Below are positions 17,306-25,831 of a stretch of DNA of 55,611 bases, in pieces. The translations under genes were made by a program, and so were the position numbers. Numbering within the stretch: the first letter of the stretch is position 1; each line of letters starts with the position of its first letter. The notes below the pieces were generated by a model, which was not told the DNA's origin, did not search any database, and worked only from the letters and a program-made list of their open reading frames with translations. The DNA is taken from assembly GCA_019239825.1 (NCBI GenBank), contig JAFAZK010000163.1, forward strand, positions 1 to 55,611. The letters run 5' to 3'. This stretch comes from Verrucomicrobiota bacterium. Its GTDB lineage: Bacteria > Verrucomicrobiota > Verrucomicrobiia > Chthoniobacterales > JAFAMB01.

Positions 17306-19477
17306 ATGGCTAACACACTAATCAACGTCTCTAATCGGCTACCGGTGGCGATCCAAAACGGCGAGTTGATCAAGTCCTCCGGAGGTCTGGTAGCCGCATT
17401 GGAAGGGCTCCCGAAAGGAGATTACGAACAGAAATGGATCGGCTGGCCGGGCGCAGAAATCACAGACCAGAAAGAACAAAAGCAAATCGGACGGAAACTC
17501 GCTAACGAACACGGCTGCATTCCGGTTTTCCTAGGCAAAGAAGAAGCAGCCGGGTTTTACGAGGGGTTTTCCAATTCCAGCGTCTGGCCGTTGCTGCATT
17601 ATTTACCTAACTATCTGCGGTACGAACCTGAGTGGTGGGAGGACTATCAAAAGGTTAATCAGACTTTTGCCGATAAGGTGCTGGAGGTCGCGAAGGATGG
17701 CGACTTGGTCTGGGTGCATGACTATCAATTGATGCTGCTCCCCGCTCTGTTACGTGCGGAGGCGCCACATCTCAGGATCGGTTTCTTCCTGCACACGCCG
17801 TTTCCAGCTCCACAGGTTTTCCGATTCCATCCTCGCTGTCGCGAGTTAGTTGCGGGGATGCTCGGCGCCAATCGCATCGGCTTTCACGCTTTCAACTATC
17901 TCAGACACTTCAGCGGTGCCGCTCGGCGGTTACTGCGCATCGAGACTGAGCTGACCCAGGTTTCGAGAGATGGGCACACCACCGCGCTAGGTGTTTATCC
18001 AATCGGCATCAACGCTTCGAAGTTTGAGCAAACCATGGATTCGAAAGAATTCAGGGAGCGTCGCGACGAATTCCGCCAGGCTCATGAAGGGAAACGTCTG
18101 GTTATCTCCGTCGAGCGGATGGATTACACGAAAGGAATTCTTCATCGACTGGAGGCAATTGATGACTTCCTAGCGAAATGGAAACAAATCGATAACATCC
18201 GTTTTATCTTTGTCAGCGTCCCATCGCGCGAAGGCATCGAGGAGTATCAACATCTGCTTGAGGAAGTCGAATCGAGGATCGGCCAGCTGAATGGGAAGTA
18301 TGCCACCCTGTTGAACAGCCCAATCCATTTCATTCATGGTTCGATTCCGTTCGTCGATCTTTGCGCCTTGTACGCTTTAGCAGATGTGGCCTTGGTCACC
18401 CCGCTGATCGACGGGATGAATCTGGTCGCCAAAGAGTTTATTGCTTGCCAGCGCGAAAACGCTGGGCTCTTGATCTTGAGCGAATTTGCCGGCGCCGCTG
18501 AAGAGCTTTTCAACGCGCTCTTTGTTAATCCCTACGACTCTGACGGCGTAGCAGCGACCCTAGCCGATGCTTTAGGTACCCCAATCGAGCAAAGACGAAG
18601 AGGAATTCAGGCGATGCGAGAACGCGTAATCCGCTATGACGCTCAGCATTGGGCACGGTCTTTTATCGAGGACCTGGCGTCGGATTCGGCGGACTTCGCG
18701 GCCGAAAAGAGCAATATCAAAGAAGCAAAAAATCAGATTAAGCGGGCGATCGAAAGCGAGGAGAAGATTGCCCTCTTCTTAGATTACGACGGCACCTTAC
18801 GCGAAATCGAGGTAGAGCCGAGCGCAGCAACGCCAAATCTCGCGATCGAAACCTTGCTTCGCCAGCTCGAACAACGGCCAAATTTGGACATCACCATTTT
18901 GAGTGGACGATCGGAGAGCGATTTGGCGGCGTTTTTCGGCAGCTTTTCTTTTCGACTTATCGCCGAACACGGAGCTAGTTGGCGTCAGCCCGGAAAGAAG
19001 TCCTGGGAAAGACCGCACAGCAATTTGAAGTATACTTGGAAGGATAAACTCCTCCCAATTTTACGGGTCTACGAACAAACGACCCCCGGAAGCATGGTCG
19101 AGGAAAAACCGTCCGCCATCGTGTGGCACTATCGCAAGGCGGACGAAGAATTCGGGGAATGGAAGGCGAATCGTCTAACCCAAGAACTCTCAGCGCTAGC
19201 TGCGAATCAACCAATTAAAGTACGGCCCGGTAAGAAGATGGTCGAAGTCAACGCGGCCGAGATCAACAAAGGCGCCGCCGTTGCCAGAGTGCTTGAAAAA
19301 TTGCCTGACTACGGAATTGCGATTTGTGCCGGCGATGACCTCACCGATGAAGGGATGTTCGAGCTCACGCTCCCGCGTCTGCTAACGATCAAAGTAGGCC
19401 CCGGTGCAACTCAGGCCCGTTTCAGAATCGCCGATCCGGCGGCATTCCGGCAGTTTTTGGGCGATCTATTCAAATAG
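17306..19477 (+). CDS. Trehalose-6-phosphate synthase/phosphatase fusion (OtsA-OtsB)
   Basis: A 723-residue bifunctional enzyme. The first 460 residues are a GT20 trehalose-6-phosphate synthase: LINVSNRLPV, WIGWPG, DLVWVHDYQLMLLP, VYPIGINASKF and VERMDYTKGI are family landmarks for glucose-6-phosphate and UDP-glucose binding, and PLIDGMNLVAKEFIA is the C-terminal nucleotide site. From about 480 a HAD phosphatase follows: IALFLDYDGTLREIE holds the nucleophile D493, then LSGRSESDL and CAGDDLTDEGMFE. Both activities in one chain make trehalose from UDP-glucose and glucose-6-phosphate, usually for osmotic or desiccation protection. ATG at 17306 was chosen over the GTG three codons upstream. It appears monocistronic. 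Confidence 0.94.
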   Translation: MANTLINVSNRLPVAIQNGELIKSSGGLVAALEGLPKGDYEQKWIGWPGAEITDQKEQKQIGRKLANEHGCIPVFLGKEEAAGFYEGFSNSSVWPLLHYLPNYLRYEPEWWEDYQKVNQTFADKVLEVAKDGDLVWVHDYQLMLLPALLRAEAPHLRIGFFLHTPFPAPQVFRFHPRCRELVAGMLGANRIGFHAFNYLRHFSGAARRLLRIETELTQVSRDGHTTALGVYPIGINASKFEQTMDSKEFRERRDEFRQAHEGKRLVISVERMDYTKGILHRLEAIDDFLAKWKQIDNIRFIFVSVPSREGIEEYQHLLEEVESRIGQLNGKYATLLNSPIHFIHGSIPFVDLCALYALADVALVTPLIDGMNLVAKEFIACQRENAGLLILSEFAGAAEELFNALFVNPYDSDGVAATLADALGTPIEQRRRGIQAMRERVIRYDAQHWARSFIEDLASDSADFAAEKSNIKEAKNQIKRAIESEEKIALFLDYDGTLREIEVEPSAATPNLAIETLLRQLEQRPNLDITILSGRSESDLAAFFGSFSFRLIAEHGASWRQPGKKSWERPHSNLKYTWKDKLLPILRVYEQTTPGSMVEEKPSAIVWHYRKADEEFGEWKANRLTQELSALAANQPIKVRPGKKMVEVNAAEINKGAAVARVLEKLPDYGIAICAGDDLTDEGMFELTLPRLLTIKVGPGATQARFRIADPAAFRQFLGDLFK

Positions 19478-19507
19478 ACCACGAATGCGGAAGAAGAGAA
19501 ACACCTC

Positions 19508-19727
19508 AACCGCAGATGGACGCGGATTTACGCAGATGAAGAGTTAACCGCGAAGGGACACGAATGGACGCGAATGAAGAAAGTGATCAGTAAGAGTCAG
19601 TAATCAGTATTCATATCCTGGACGACTAGTACCGCTTTACTGATTACCGATTGCTTTTATTCGCATCGATTCGTGTCCATTCGCGGTTTAGCTCTTCATC
19701 TGCGTATATCTGTGTTCATCTGCGGTT
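19508..19727. repeat. Three-layer nested palindrome (D outer, D middle, G inner)
   Basis: Layer 1: 19508-19543 (CCGCAGATGGACGCGGATTT core) against 19692-19727. Layer 2: 19546-19575 (GACACGAATGGACGCGAAT) against 19659-19688, 3 mismatches in 30. Layer 3: CAGTAATCAGTA near 19597 against TACTGATTAC near 19638. The element lies between the convergent trehalose fusion and hydroxypyruvate-isomerase-like genes. Confidence 0.85.
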
Positions 19728-19745
19728 AGGGCGTTTGTTTTGGGT

Positions 19746-20507
19746 TTAGAGGTAGGGTGCGGATTCTTTGAAGACCGTGCGCAGTGCTGCAACTGGATCT
19801 GCTTTGGGAATGAACTCGTGAGCGATGTAGCCGGTGTAACCGGTCTCTTTGATCGCTTTCAGGATGGCTGGGTAGTTGAGCTCTTGAGTGTCGTCCAAAT
19901 CGTTTCGACCTGGGTTACCTGCGGTGTGATAAAAGCTGATGAGCGGATGAAACGTTCGGATGGTCCGGATCACGTCCCCTTCCATAATCTGCATGTGGTA
20001 GATATCGTAAAGCAGCTTGACCCTGGGTGAGCCAACCGCCTGACAAACTTGAGCACCCCAGGCCGTACGATCCGCTTGATAATCGGGGTGGTCGACTTTG
20101 CTGTTTAGCAATTCGAGCACCAGAGTAACCCCAGCCTCTTCCGCAAAAGGTGCCAGTTTGCGCAGCGCCATGACGGTCACCTCCATCCCCTTGGCATCAT
20201 CCAGCCCTTCCCGGTTCCCACTGAAGCAAAGGACGTTGGGAATTTTGAGCCGTTGGGCGTTGGTAATCGCGGCTCGGACCTCTTGTTCGATCCTTTCATG
20301 CTGATCCACTCTATTAAGACCAATCTCCAACGGTAGATGGCCTTGGATCGAGGAGATGGCCAATCCGTGATCAGTAACCAGAGACCAATACTCCGGCGGC
20401 ACCAGATCGAGCGCGGTAAAACCCGCTTCGGCAGCAGAACTCACAAACTGTTCGGGTGTGAGCTTTTGGGGAACGAAACACCACCAACCAATGGACTGAG
20501 AGATCAT
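19746..20507 (-). CDS. Hydroxypyruvate isomerase-like TIM-barrel protein
   Basis: A 253-residue protein of the xylose isomerase-like (AP endonuclease 2) TIM-barrel superfamily, closest in wording to hydroxypyruvate isomerase Hyi. The strand ends carry probable metal and substrate residues: E in [10 protein letters not shown] and H in [15 protein letters not shown] in [13 protein letters not shown], and the terminal E in [15 protein letters not shown] is typical for this subgroup. The reaction would be hydroxypyruvate to tartronate semialdehyde, but other sugar isomerases share the motifs. It is preceded (20508-20545) by a lone family D arm. No glyoxylate-pathway genes are nearby. Confidence 0.8.
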   Translation of the reverse strand: MISQSIGWWCFVPQKLTPEQFVSSAAEAGFTALDLVPPEYWSLVTDHGLAISSIQGHLPLEIGLNRVDQHERIEQEVRAAITNAQRLKIPNVLCFSGNREGLDDAKGMEVTVMALRKLAPFAEEAGVTLVLELLNSKVDHPDYQADRTAWGAQVCQAVGSPRVKLLYDIYHMQIMEGDVIRTIRTFHPLISFYHTAGNPGRNDLDDTQELNYPAILKAIKETGYTGYIAHEFIPKADPVAALRTVFKESAPYL

Positions 20508-20578
20508 AACCGCGAATGGACACGAATTGACGCGAATGGAAAGCTTTCAACCGCAGATTGAGCAAACTCTTTTTGTAC

Positions 20579-21070
20579 TCATTGAGCCGACGCGCTTGCT
20601 GCGGGCACAGGAGGAAGCGAAGAAGTTCTTGGGGCCAGAAATAGGAGCCAGGCTCCAACGAACGCAGCCGCGATACTGGCAAACCAAAGCCACACCCCGA
20701 TTTCCGGAGGTCGTAAAACCGCTCGCCCAACACCGCCTTCGTCGGCCGGAATATTAGCCGACAAAATAGGGAAAAAGTCCAGGCCTAGGAGAATGGTCAC
20801 CGCACTGGAAACAAGGGTTGCCCAACGGAGGCCACACACGAGAAAAACTAGGGTCAATCCAAGGACGAAGTTCGCCAGCCAAGCGACTGATCCCACTGCG
20901 ATGCCAAGCCATCCAAGCAATAGTGCTGTCCACCCGAACCAGGTGTCGGTGGATTGAGGGGCACTATTGCCGCCATAGTAATTGTCGAACGTTAGCGCAG
21001 GACAACAACACGCCACCACGTAGATAAGAACGATCACGGCGGCCACGGCCGATCGCTGATAAATTGTCAT
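20579..21070 (-). CDS. Four-span membrane protein of unknown function
   Basis: I do not recognise this 163-residue protein. Four hydrophobic segments are visible: residues 8-27 (AVAAVIVLIYVVACCCPALT), 46-65, 68-97 and 127-147. A soluble loop with NYYGGNSAPQSTDTW lies between the first two. The segment before the last span (PADEGGVGRAVLRPPEIGVW) is probably outside, and the tail is Ala/Pro/Ser-rich. Three consecutive cysteines sit in the first span. It lies alone on the minus strand, 70 bases from the hydroxypyruvate-isomerase-like gene and read in the same direction. Confidence 0.65.
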   Translation of the reverse strand: MTIYQRSAVAAVIVLIYVVACCCPALTFDNYYGGNSAPQSTDTWFGWTALLLGWLGIAVGSVAWLANFVLGLTLVFLVCGLRWATLVSSAVTILLGLDFFPILSANIPADEGGVGRAVLRPPEIGVWLWFASIAAAFVGAWLLFLAPRTSSLPPVPAASASAQ

Positions 21071-21328
21071 GATAGTTTTGTTCTAGAGAGAATTGGCGGT
21101 ACCCATCGTCACGATCAAGTTCGCAGTTTGCCGTTGGCGGCGGAGCAGCCGCTATTAGTCAGCGGTTGTCTCACTCACTAGGCGCTCGCTCGGGAGTCTC
21201 CTATCTGCGCTCAATTAGTTCGATCCTTCATTAGCGAAAGCGGATCCACCTCTGGTTCGGCTTCTTATTCGTGTGCATTCCCGGTTGGATTTCCTTTCGC
21301 GGGGCAAATCTTTCGCTCTATTTGAGGC
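21071..21328. other. Intergenic spacer upstream of cysK
   Basis: Upstream region shared by the divergent membrane-protein and cysK genes. GGCGGCGGAGCAGCCGCT near 21135 can form a short hairpin. I see no known riboswitch or regulator site. Confidence 0.4.
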
Positions 21329-22372
21329 ATGCTCAAGTTTGATTCCTCCAGACCCGCGCCTTTCGGGTTTGTTACCGAAGGATTTTGCGAAACCATTGGT
21401 CGCACTCCGCTCCTTCGATTGCGCAAACTATCGGAAGCGACCGGTTGCGAAATCTGGGGGAAAGCAGAGTTCTTGAACCCGGGCGGCTCGGTGAAGGATC
21501 GCGCCGCTTTGGGAATCGTGCTCGATGCTGAAGCTTCTGGGGCGCTCGAGCCTGGTGGAACTATCGTAGAGGGCACCGCAGGGAACACCGGTATTGGGTT
21601 GGCGCTGGTCGGAAACGCGCGCGGGTATCGGACGTTGATTATCATTCCCGAGACCCAATCCCAAGAAAAAATCGAAGGCTTGCGCGCCATGGGCGCCGAG
21701 GTCAGAACCGTACCCGAAAAGCCTTATAAAGATCCCGACAATTACATTCGCATCTCCGGACGTGTCGCCGCGCAGACACCAAAAGGCTTTTGGGCGAATC
21801 AATTCGATAATGTGGCCAACCGTCTGGCCCACTACCAGTCGACCGGGCCAGAGATCTGGGAACAGACCAAACATCAGCTCACGGGTTTTGTGGCCTCGGT
21901 CGGTACCGGTGGCACACTCGCTGGAATCGCTCTTTTTCTTAAGGAACAAAATCCCAACGTGCAGATTGTAGCGGCAGACCCGTACGGAGCCGCCATCTGG
22001 TCCTGGGTGAAGCACGGGCATACCGAAATCAACGACGGCGATTCCGTAGCCGAAGGGATTGGACAAGGCCGCGTCACCAAGAATCTAGAGGGCGTCAAAA
22101 TCGATCAAGCGTACCGAATCAAAGACGATGTGGCCGTGGAGATGCTTTATCATTTGCTGCATGCGGAAGGTCTTTTCCTGAGCCTCTCCTCAGCCATCAA
22201 CGTATGCGGTGCGGTCAAGCTGGCGAAAGAAGGTGGCAGCGGCCAAGTAATCGCGACGATCTTGTGCGACGCCGGTTCGCGTTACGTTTCGCGATTGTAC
22301 AATCCGGAGTGGCTTGCCCAGAAAAAACTCACACCCAAAGCAAAGGGTCTCGAGTTTTTGGAGCGGTTGTAG
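21329..22372 (+). CDS. cysK: Cysteine synthase (PLP-dependent)
   Basis: A 347-residue fold-type II PLP enzyme of the O-acetylserine sulfhydrylase group, which makes cysteine from O-acetylserine and sulfide. The PLP lysine is K56 in NPGGSVKDRAA. The substrate loop is EGTAGNTGIGLA, and the phosphate-binding loop is VGTGGTLAGIA. The ending is longer than CysK of E. coli (about 320) and carries LYNPEWLAQKKL, seen in a branch of bacterial cysteine synthases. GEGIGQGRV-like wording (AEGIGQGRV) also fits that branch. No serine acetyltransferase gene is adjacent. A cystathionine beta-synthase-type activity cannot be excluded by reading alone. Confidence 0.88.
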   Translation: MLKFDSSRPAPFGFVTEGFCETIGRTPLLRLRKLSEATGCEIWGKAEFLNPGGSVKDRAALGIVLDAEASGALEPGGTIVEGTAGNTGIGLALVGNARGYRTLIIIPETQSQEKIEGLRAMGAEVRTVPEKPYKDPDNYIRISGRVAAQTPKGFWANQFDNVANRLAHYQSTGPEIWEQTKHQLTGFVASVGTGGTLAGIALFLKEQNPNVQIVAADPYGAAIWSWVKHGHTEINDGDSVAEGIGQGRVTKNLEGVKIDQAYRIKDDVAVEMLYHLLHAEGLFLSLSSAINVCGAVKLAKEGGSGQVIATILCDAGSRYVSRLYNPEWLAQKKLTPKAKGLEFLERL

Positions 22373-22390
22373 CGGCGAAGAGAACACCTT

Positions 22391-22801
22391 AACCGCGAAT
22401 GGACACAAATAGACGCGAATAAAATCGCAACAAAGTAGCAGCGCGCCCATCGGCTGGAGGGGAGCCGCTTTGGCCTGTGACGGTTCGACCTCCTATATTT
22501 GTCCAAGACGCGCCTATGGCCTCGACGTGGGTTAAACAAGCGGCTCCCGCGAATTACCCACGGTGACCTTTTCACACAGCGATTCGGTTCGAACGATTCC
22601 ACGTGAAGACCGATCGGAATGCGAAACGCCGGATACGTTCGCGGAAGCCGCCCGTTTAACATCATGTCCGGCCAAACACGCACCGGGATAAAACACGCGA
22701 GGCCCAATCTATCACGCTCCAAAGCAGCTCCCCTGCTATGGAGATCGGTGTGCATCTCCTTTGTCGCAAATTCTTCGCGTCCATTCGTGTCCATTCGCGG
22801 T
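22391..22801. repeat. Family D arms enclosing family A element
   Basis: The left D arm at 22391-22420 (ACCGCGAATGGACAC core) and the right D arm at 22770-22801 (GTGTCCATTCGCGGT core) face each other across a complete family A element (22454-22737). Element A therefore sits inside the loop of a D palindrome. Confidence 0.8.
22454..22737. repeat. Family A palindromic element, copy A1
   Basis: The outer arms are CTGGAGGGGAGCCGCTTTGG at 22454 and CTCCAAAGCAGCTCCCC ending near 22733. The inner arms are GTTAAACAAGCGGCTCCCGC at 22541 and GCGGAAGCCGCCCGTTTAAC at 22641. The core GGAGCCGCTT thus occurs four times in alternating orientation. No coding frame was accepted inside. Confidence 0.8.
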
Positions 22802-22838
22802 CAAGTTTGTCTGATTCGTGGTCCGTTTTTTCTTCGGC

Positions 22839-22902
22839 CTATTAAAGAATTAGTTGACGCTCAAAACTCTTTCTGCAAAGAGTCTATTAATTCTTTAATA
22901 GA
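22839..22902. promoter_or_regulatory. Probable BlaI-family operator pair
   Basis: A 14-base sequence at 22839-22852 (CTATTAAAGAATTA) is repeated in exact inverted form at 22888-22901. The proximal site is itself a dyad, TCTATTAATTCTTTAATAGA (22883-22902), with 8-base arms. It ends one base before the BlaI ATG at 22904. The position and symmetry fit autorepression by the winged-helix dimer encoded next. Confidence 0.75.
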
Positions 22903-22903
22903 A

Positions 22904-23287
22904 ATGGCTCGGAGACCGTCCCCTACTTTGACCGACGCTGAGTTGCGGCCCATGGAAGTGCTTTGGGAGCGCGGCCCATCAACCGTATCCGATGTTGTTA
23001 GCGCTCTCCCCCAAGAACTGGGATTGAGCTACAGCACGGTGTTGACCACGCTCAGGATCCTTGAACAGAAAGGGTACGTCAGGCACACCAAAGAAGGCCA
23101 AGCTTACGTTTATCACGCGGTCATCGACCAGAACCAGGCTCAGAATAAAGTTCTCAAACATATTCTTAGCCGCTTTTTCGATAACTCACCCGAGCTCCTC
23201 GTCTTGCGGGTATTGGAAACAGAGAAGCTGGATGCAGAAGATCTTCAACGAATTCGCGAACTCATCAAAAGAGGAGACAATTCATGA
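22904..23287 (+). CDS. BlaI/MecI-family transcriptional repressor
   Basis: A 127-residue winged-helix repressor of the Penicillinase_R family. Residues 1-75 form the DNA-binding domain: LTDAELRPMEVLWERGPSTVSDVV, then SYSTVLTTLRILEQKGYV as the recognition helix and wing, and GQAYVYHAV. The rest is the helical dimerisation part (LRVLETEKLDAEDLQRIREL). In the family the repressor is inactivated by proteolysis started by a membrane M56 peptidase. That peptidase is encoded next, with a 4-base overlap (ATGA). The ATG at 22904 was chosen because family members begin there and the operator dyad lies directly upstream. The frame upstream of it is repeat DNA. Confidence 0.93.
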   Translation: MARRPSPTLTDAELRPMEVLWERGPSTVSDVVSALPQELGLSYSTVLTTLRILEQKGYVRHTKEGQAYVYHAVIDQNQAQNKVLKHILSRFFDNSPELLVLRVLETEKLDAEDLQRIRELIKRGDNS

Positions 23288-25227
23288 GTATCCCTCCGCT
23301 CACGGAATTTGCCGATCTACTGGCGGAACAGCTTTTAAACGGGCTGGTTCTATCGGCCGGGATCTTCGTGGGAGCCGTTATTCTGTTACCCTTGTGTTTT
23401 CGCGCTGATCGATGGAGCGCAGCGACCCGGCATTGGGTCTCGCTATTAACTTTCGTGCTTCTAGCCAGCACCCCGTTGCTAGTCGCACTCAAACCTGCTC
23501 AACCCAGTCCTGTTGTCCACAACGCTTCCGTAGTAAAAAGCGATGCCGCGGCGACCAAGACTTCGTCCTCGCCGCTCATGGGTCGTCTAATTCGTGAACC
23601 GATCAGCTTGGAGCGAAAAGCGCCTCCGGTCGTAAGCCAAGGCTGGCTCCAGAAGGTAGACTGGTTGCTCGTTCTTTTTGCCGGCTGGGCGTTAGTCAGT
23701 TTCGTGTGCGGGCTGCGTTTGCTGGCTGCCCTCTATCGACTGCGCGTCCTCCACCGCAGCGCGCAGCCAGTCGTGTTAGACGAACAGTTGCCTAGTTCCC
23801 GACAGATTACCATCGCCGAGTCATCGCTGGTATCTTCTCCGGTCGCGGTTGGTCTTTGGTCACCGAAGGTGCTGTTGCCCGTGGGGTTTCAATCTCAGTT
23901 TTCTGCGCTGGAACGCCGGAACGTACTGCTGCATGAAACCGCCCATCTCGAACGGCTTGACGATTGGTCCACGTTTTTTCAGCAAGTACTGCTCGCTGTT
24001 TTCCCGATTAACCCTTTTCTCTGGGCTACTAACCGGATACTGCACCTGCACCAAGAGGCAGCTTGTGACGACCGGGTGTTAATCGATACTCACCAAGCAA
24101 AGAGCTACGCCCACCTCCTTGCTCGCCTCGCAGACGGGAACGTAGAACGGTCTCTGTTGGCATCGGGTGTAAGCCGACAAGGGAAGCAATTGTATCAGCG
24201 GTTGACGCGAATTCTGGACGGGACGCGTAACCGAAACATTCAACCGTCGGCGCGCAACGTTTTAGCGGCCGCGATAGCTCTGATAGGTGCAAGCGCTGCC
24301 GGACTGGTTTGGTTGCCGGCAATCGTGTTGACCCCAAGCGCCTTGGCGAACGAACCCGAAAATGTAGTACTAGGTCCCAACGGTCCGGAAGTAACTCGAC
24401 CGCTGGATCCGGAGATCGTTTCACTCTTAACCAGCTCCGCATTGAATGACCCTGATCCTAGTGTGCGCCAAGAGGCGACGCTTGCCCTGAGCGAACATGG
24501 AGGTAGCGATGTCACGGCCGCATTACTGGCGCTGTTTAATCAAAGCAAAGACGAACAAACCAGGCTAACTATTTTGCGGGAGATGACACCGTGGCGGGCA
24601 GGCGATCCTCGAGTTAAGGAGAAACTGAACGACCTGGCCCTGCACGAGACCTCAATCCCGATCCGGACTGCCGCTATTGAGTTATTATCAAGAAATCTGG
24701 ATGAGGCGGCCATCAATCAGTTAATCACGATTTATCGCACCGCGGACAGCTTAGTAATTAAAACAACCTGTTTGCGTGGGTTGGGTGTAACCGATTCAAA
24801 GACAGCCAAAGAATTCTTGATCTCGATCGCCAAAGCGGATCCGGATCCACAATTACGGCGCGTAGCGCTACGGGCAATCGCAGGCGGCATGGGAGAGGTA
24901 CAGCGATTCGTTATGAACGGGAGGCATATGGCGGTTCCTCCGGACGGACTCCAACCGCCCACCGAGATTTTTAGGAAAAACATCGGCGGTATCGACAGGC
25001 TACGGGACGAGGCTGGCGTCATAGTCTCACACCGATTGCCTGAGCCTGGAGATTTACCTCCAGAAGATCGACTCTTCTTTTTCGCGCCGCAGTTCAAAGA
25101 CAGCTTTGGTCCTCACCCGCCGTGGCCGGCTTCGCCCAAACAGTTTCCGGACGGACCTAAAGAACAATTTCCTGGAGAACCCAAAGTAGACCCATCGCCT
25201 AAACCTTCGCCGAGCGTGAATGAGTGA
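23284..25227 (+). CDS. BlaR1-like M56 membrane peptidase with HEAT repeats
   Basis: A 647-residue membrane metalloprotease. Two N-terminal spans (about 18-40 and 48-65), a loop, and a span near 125-150 precede the zinc site HETAH (H217, E218, H221), with E258 in EAACDD as the probable third ligand. A further span is near 325-345. From about 370 to 540 the protein carries HEAT-like repeats (DPDPSVRQEATLALSEHG; DPDPQLRRVALRAIAG). The tail is rich in Pro and Gly. Classical BlaR1 has a beta-lactam-binding domain at this place. Its absence suggests a different signal. Start and BlaI stop overlap, so the two are coexpressed. Confidence 0.88.
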   Translation: MSIPPLTEFADLLAEQLLNGLVLSAGIFVGAVILLPLCFRADRWSAATRHWVSLLTFVLLASTPLLVALKPAQPSPVVHNASVVKSDAAATKTSSSPLMGRLIREPISLERKAPPVVSQGWLQKVDWLLVLFAGWALVSFVCGLRLLAALYRLRVLHRSAQPVVLDEQLPSSRQITIAESSLVSSPVAVGLWSPKVLLPVGFQSQFSALERRNVLLHETAHLERLDDWSTFFQQVLLAVFPINPFLWATNRILHLHQEAACDDRVLIDTHQAKSYAHLLARLADGNVERSLLASGVSRQGKQLYQRLTRILDGTRNRNIQPSARNVLAAAIALIGASAAGLVWLPAIVLTPSALANEPENVVLGPNGPEVTRPLDPEIVSLLTSSALNDPDPSVRQEATLALSEHGGSDVTAALLALFNQSKDEQTRLTILREMTPWRAGDPRVKEKLNDLALHETSIPIRTAAIELLSRNLDEAAINQLITIYRTADSLVIKTTCLRGLGVTDSKTAKEFLISIAKADPDPQLRRVALRAIAGGMGEVQRFVMNGRHMAVPPDGLQPPTEIFRKNIGGIDRLRDEAGVIVSHRLPEPGDLPPEDRLFFFAPQFKDSFGPHPPWPASPKQFPDGPKEQFPGEPKVDPSPKPSPSVNE

Positions 25228-25267
25228 GCGCGCCCGGTGGTTCTGACGATGCAGCTGAGAGCAGCCG

Positions 25268-25306
25268 GCACCAACCTCAAGGAGGGGGGTTGGTGCTGTG
25301 CTGTTT
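25268..25306 (+). terminator. Probable intrinsic terminator after BlaI-M56 operon
   Basis: A 9-base stem, GCACCAACC (25268-25276) with GGTTGGTGC (25288-25296), is followed by TGTGCTGTTTTT. It begins 40 bases after the stop codon of the M56 gene. Confidence 0.65.
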
Positions 25307-25330
25307 TTGGGACGGTCGACGGCCAAAGTA

Positions 25331-25360
25331 AATCGTCTCCGTACTCGTCGTCGTCCTCCC
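25331..25360. repeat. Family C left arm
   Basis: AATCGTCTCCGTACTCGTCG and following bases match the C arm family. It precedes the family A element at 25451. The matching right arm is not clear. CGAGTAAGAGGACGATTGG near 25770 may be its remnant. Confidence 0.5.
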
Positions 25361-25450
25361 TACTTCGCCTCGTCGTTTAGACTCCGGAGGCTTCGTAGGG
25401 CAAGCGGTCCTCGAAGGGTGGCAAGTTGAGGCGATGTGTAAACGCGTGCC

Positions 25451-25731
25451 GCCTGGAGGGGGGCCGCTTTGGCACGTCTGCCGCCACTCTCGCAACTTTC
25501 ACTCCATCACTAGTCCGGCCGAAATGTATGAAAACAGGCGACTCCCGGGAACGTCTCATCGTTTCGCAGCTTTACGGTCCGGGTGTAAACGAATCGAAAG
25601 CCATGGGCGAATGCATCGCGCTGGGCAATTCGCGGAAGCCGCCCGTTACAACATTCTTTGACCGGATGAAGTGCGTGAACGAATATTGCGAGGTCGTTCG
25701 ATTTCGCGCCAAAGCGGCTCCCCTCCAGGCG
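25451..25731. repeat. Family A palindromic element, copy A2
   Basis: The best-conserved outer arms: GCCTGGAGGGGGGCCGCTTT at 25451 and AAAGCGGCTCCCCTCCAGGC ending at 25730, about one mismatch over 23 positions. The inner arms are AACAGGCGACTCCCGGGAAC near 25533 and TTCGCGGAAGCCGCCCGTTA near 25629. Confidence 0.85.
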
Positions 25732-25831
25732 ATGGGCATTTATACATCGCGTCAACTCGCCACCGTTTCGAGTAAGAGGACGATTGGCAATTCGCCTTGA
25801 CGGTCGTCTGCAAGGCTCGACCGTTTTCAAT

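Noticed and set aside
22480..22495. GGTTCGACC stretch considered as a tRNA T-arm
   Set aside because: It lies within family A repeat A1 and no acceptor or anticodon stems can be formed around it.
22282..22794. 170-codon frame across the A1 repeat
   Set aside because: Almost entirely inside palindromic repeats, and it differs from the frames through the other family A copies.
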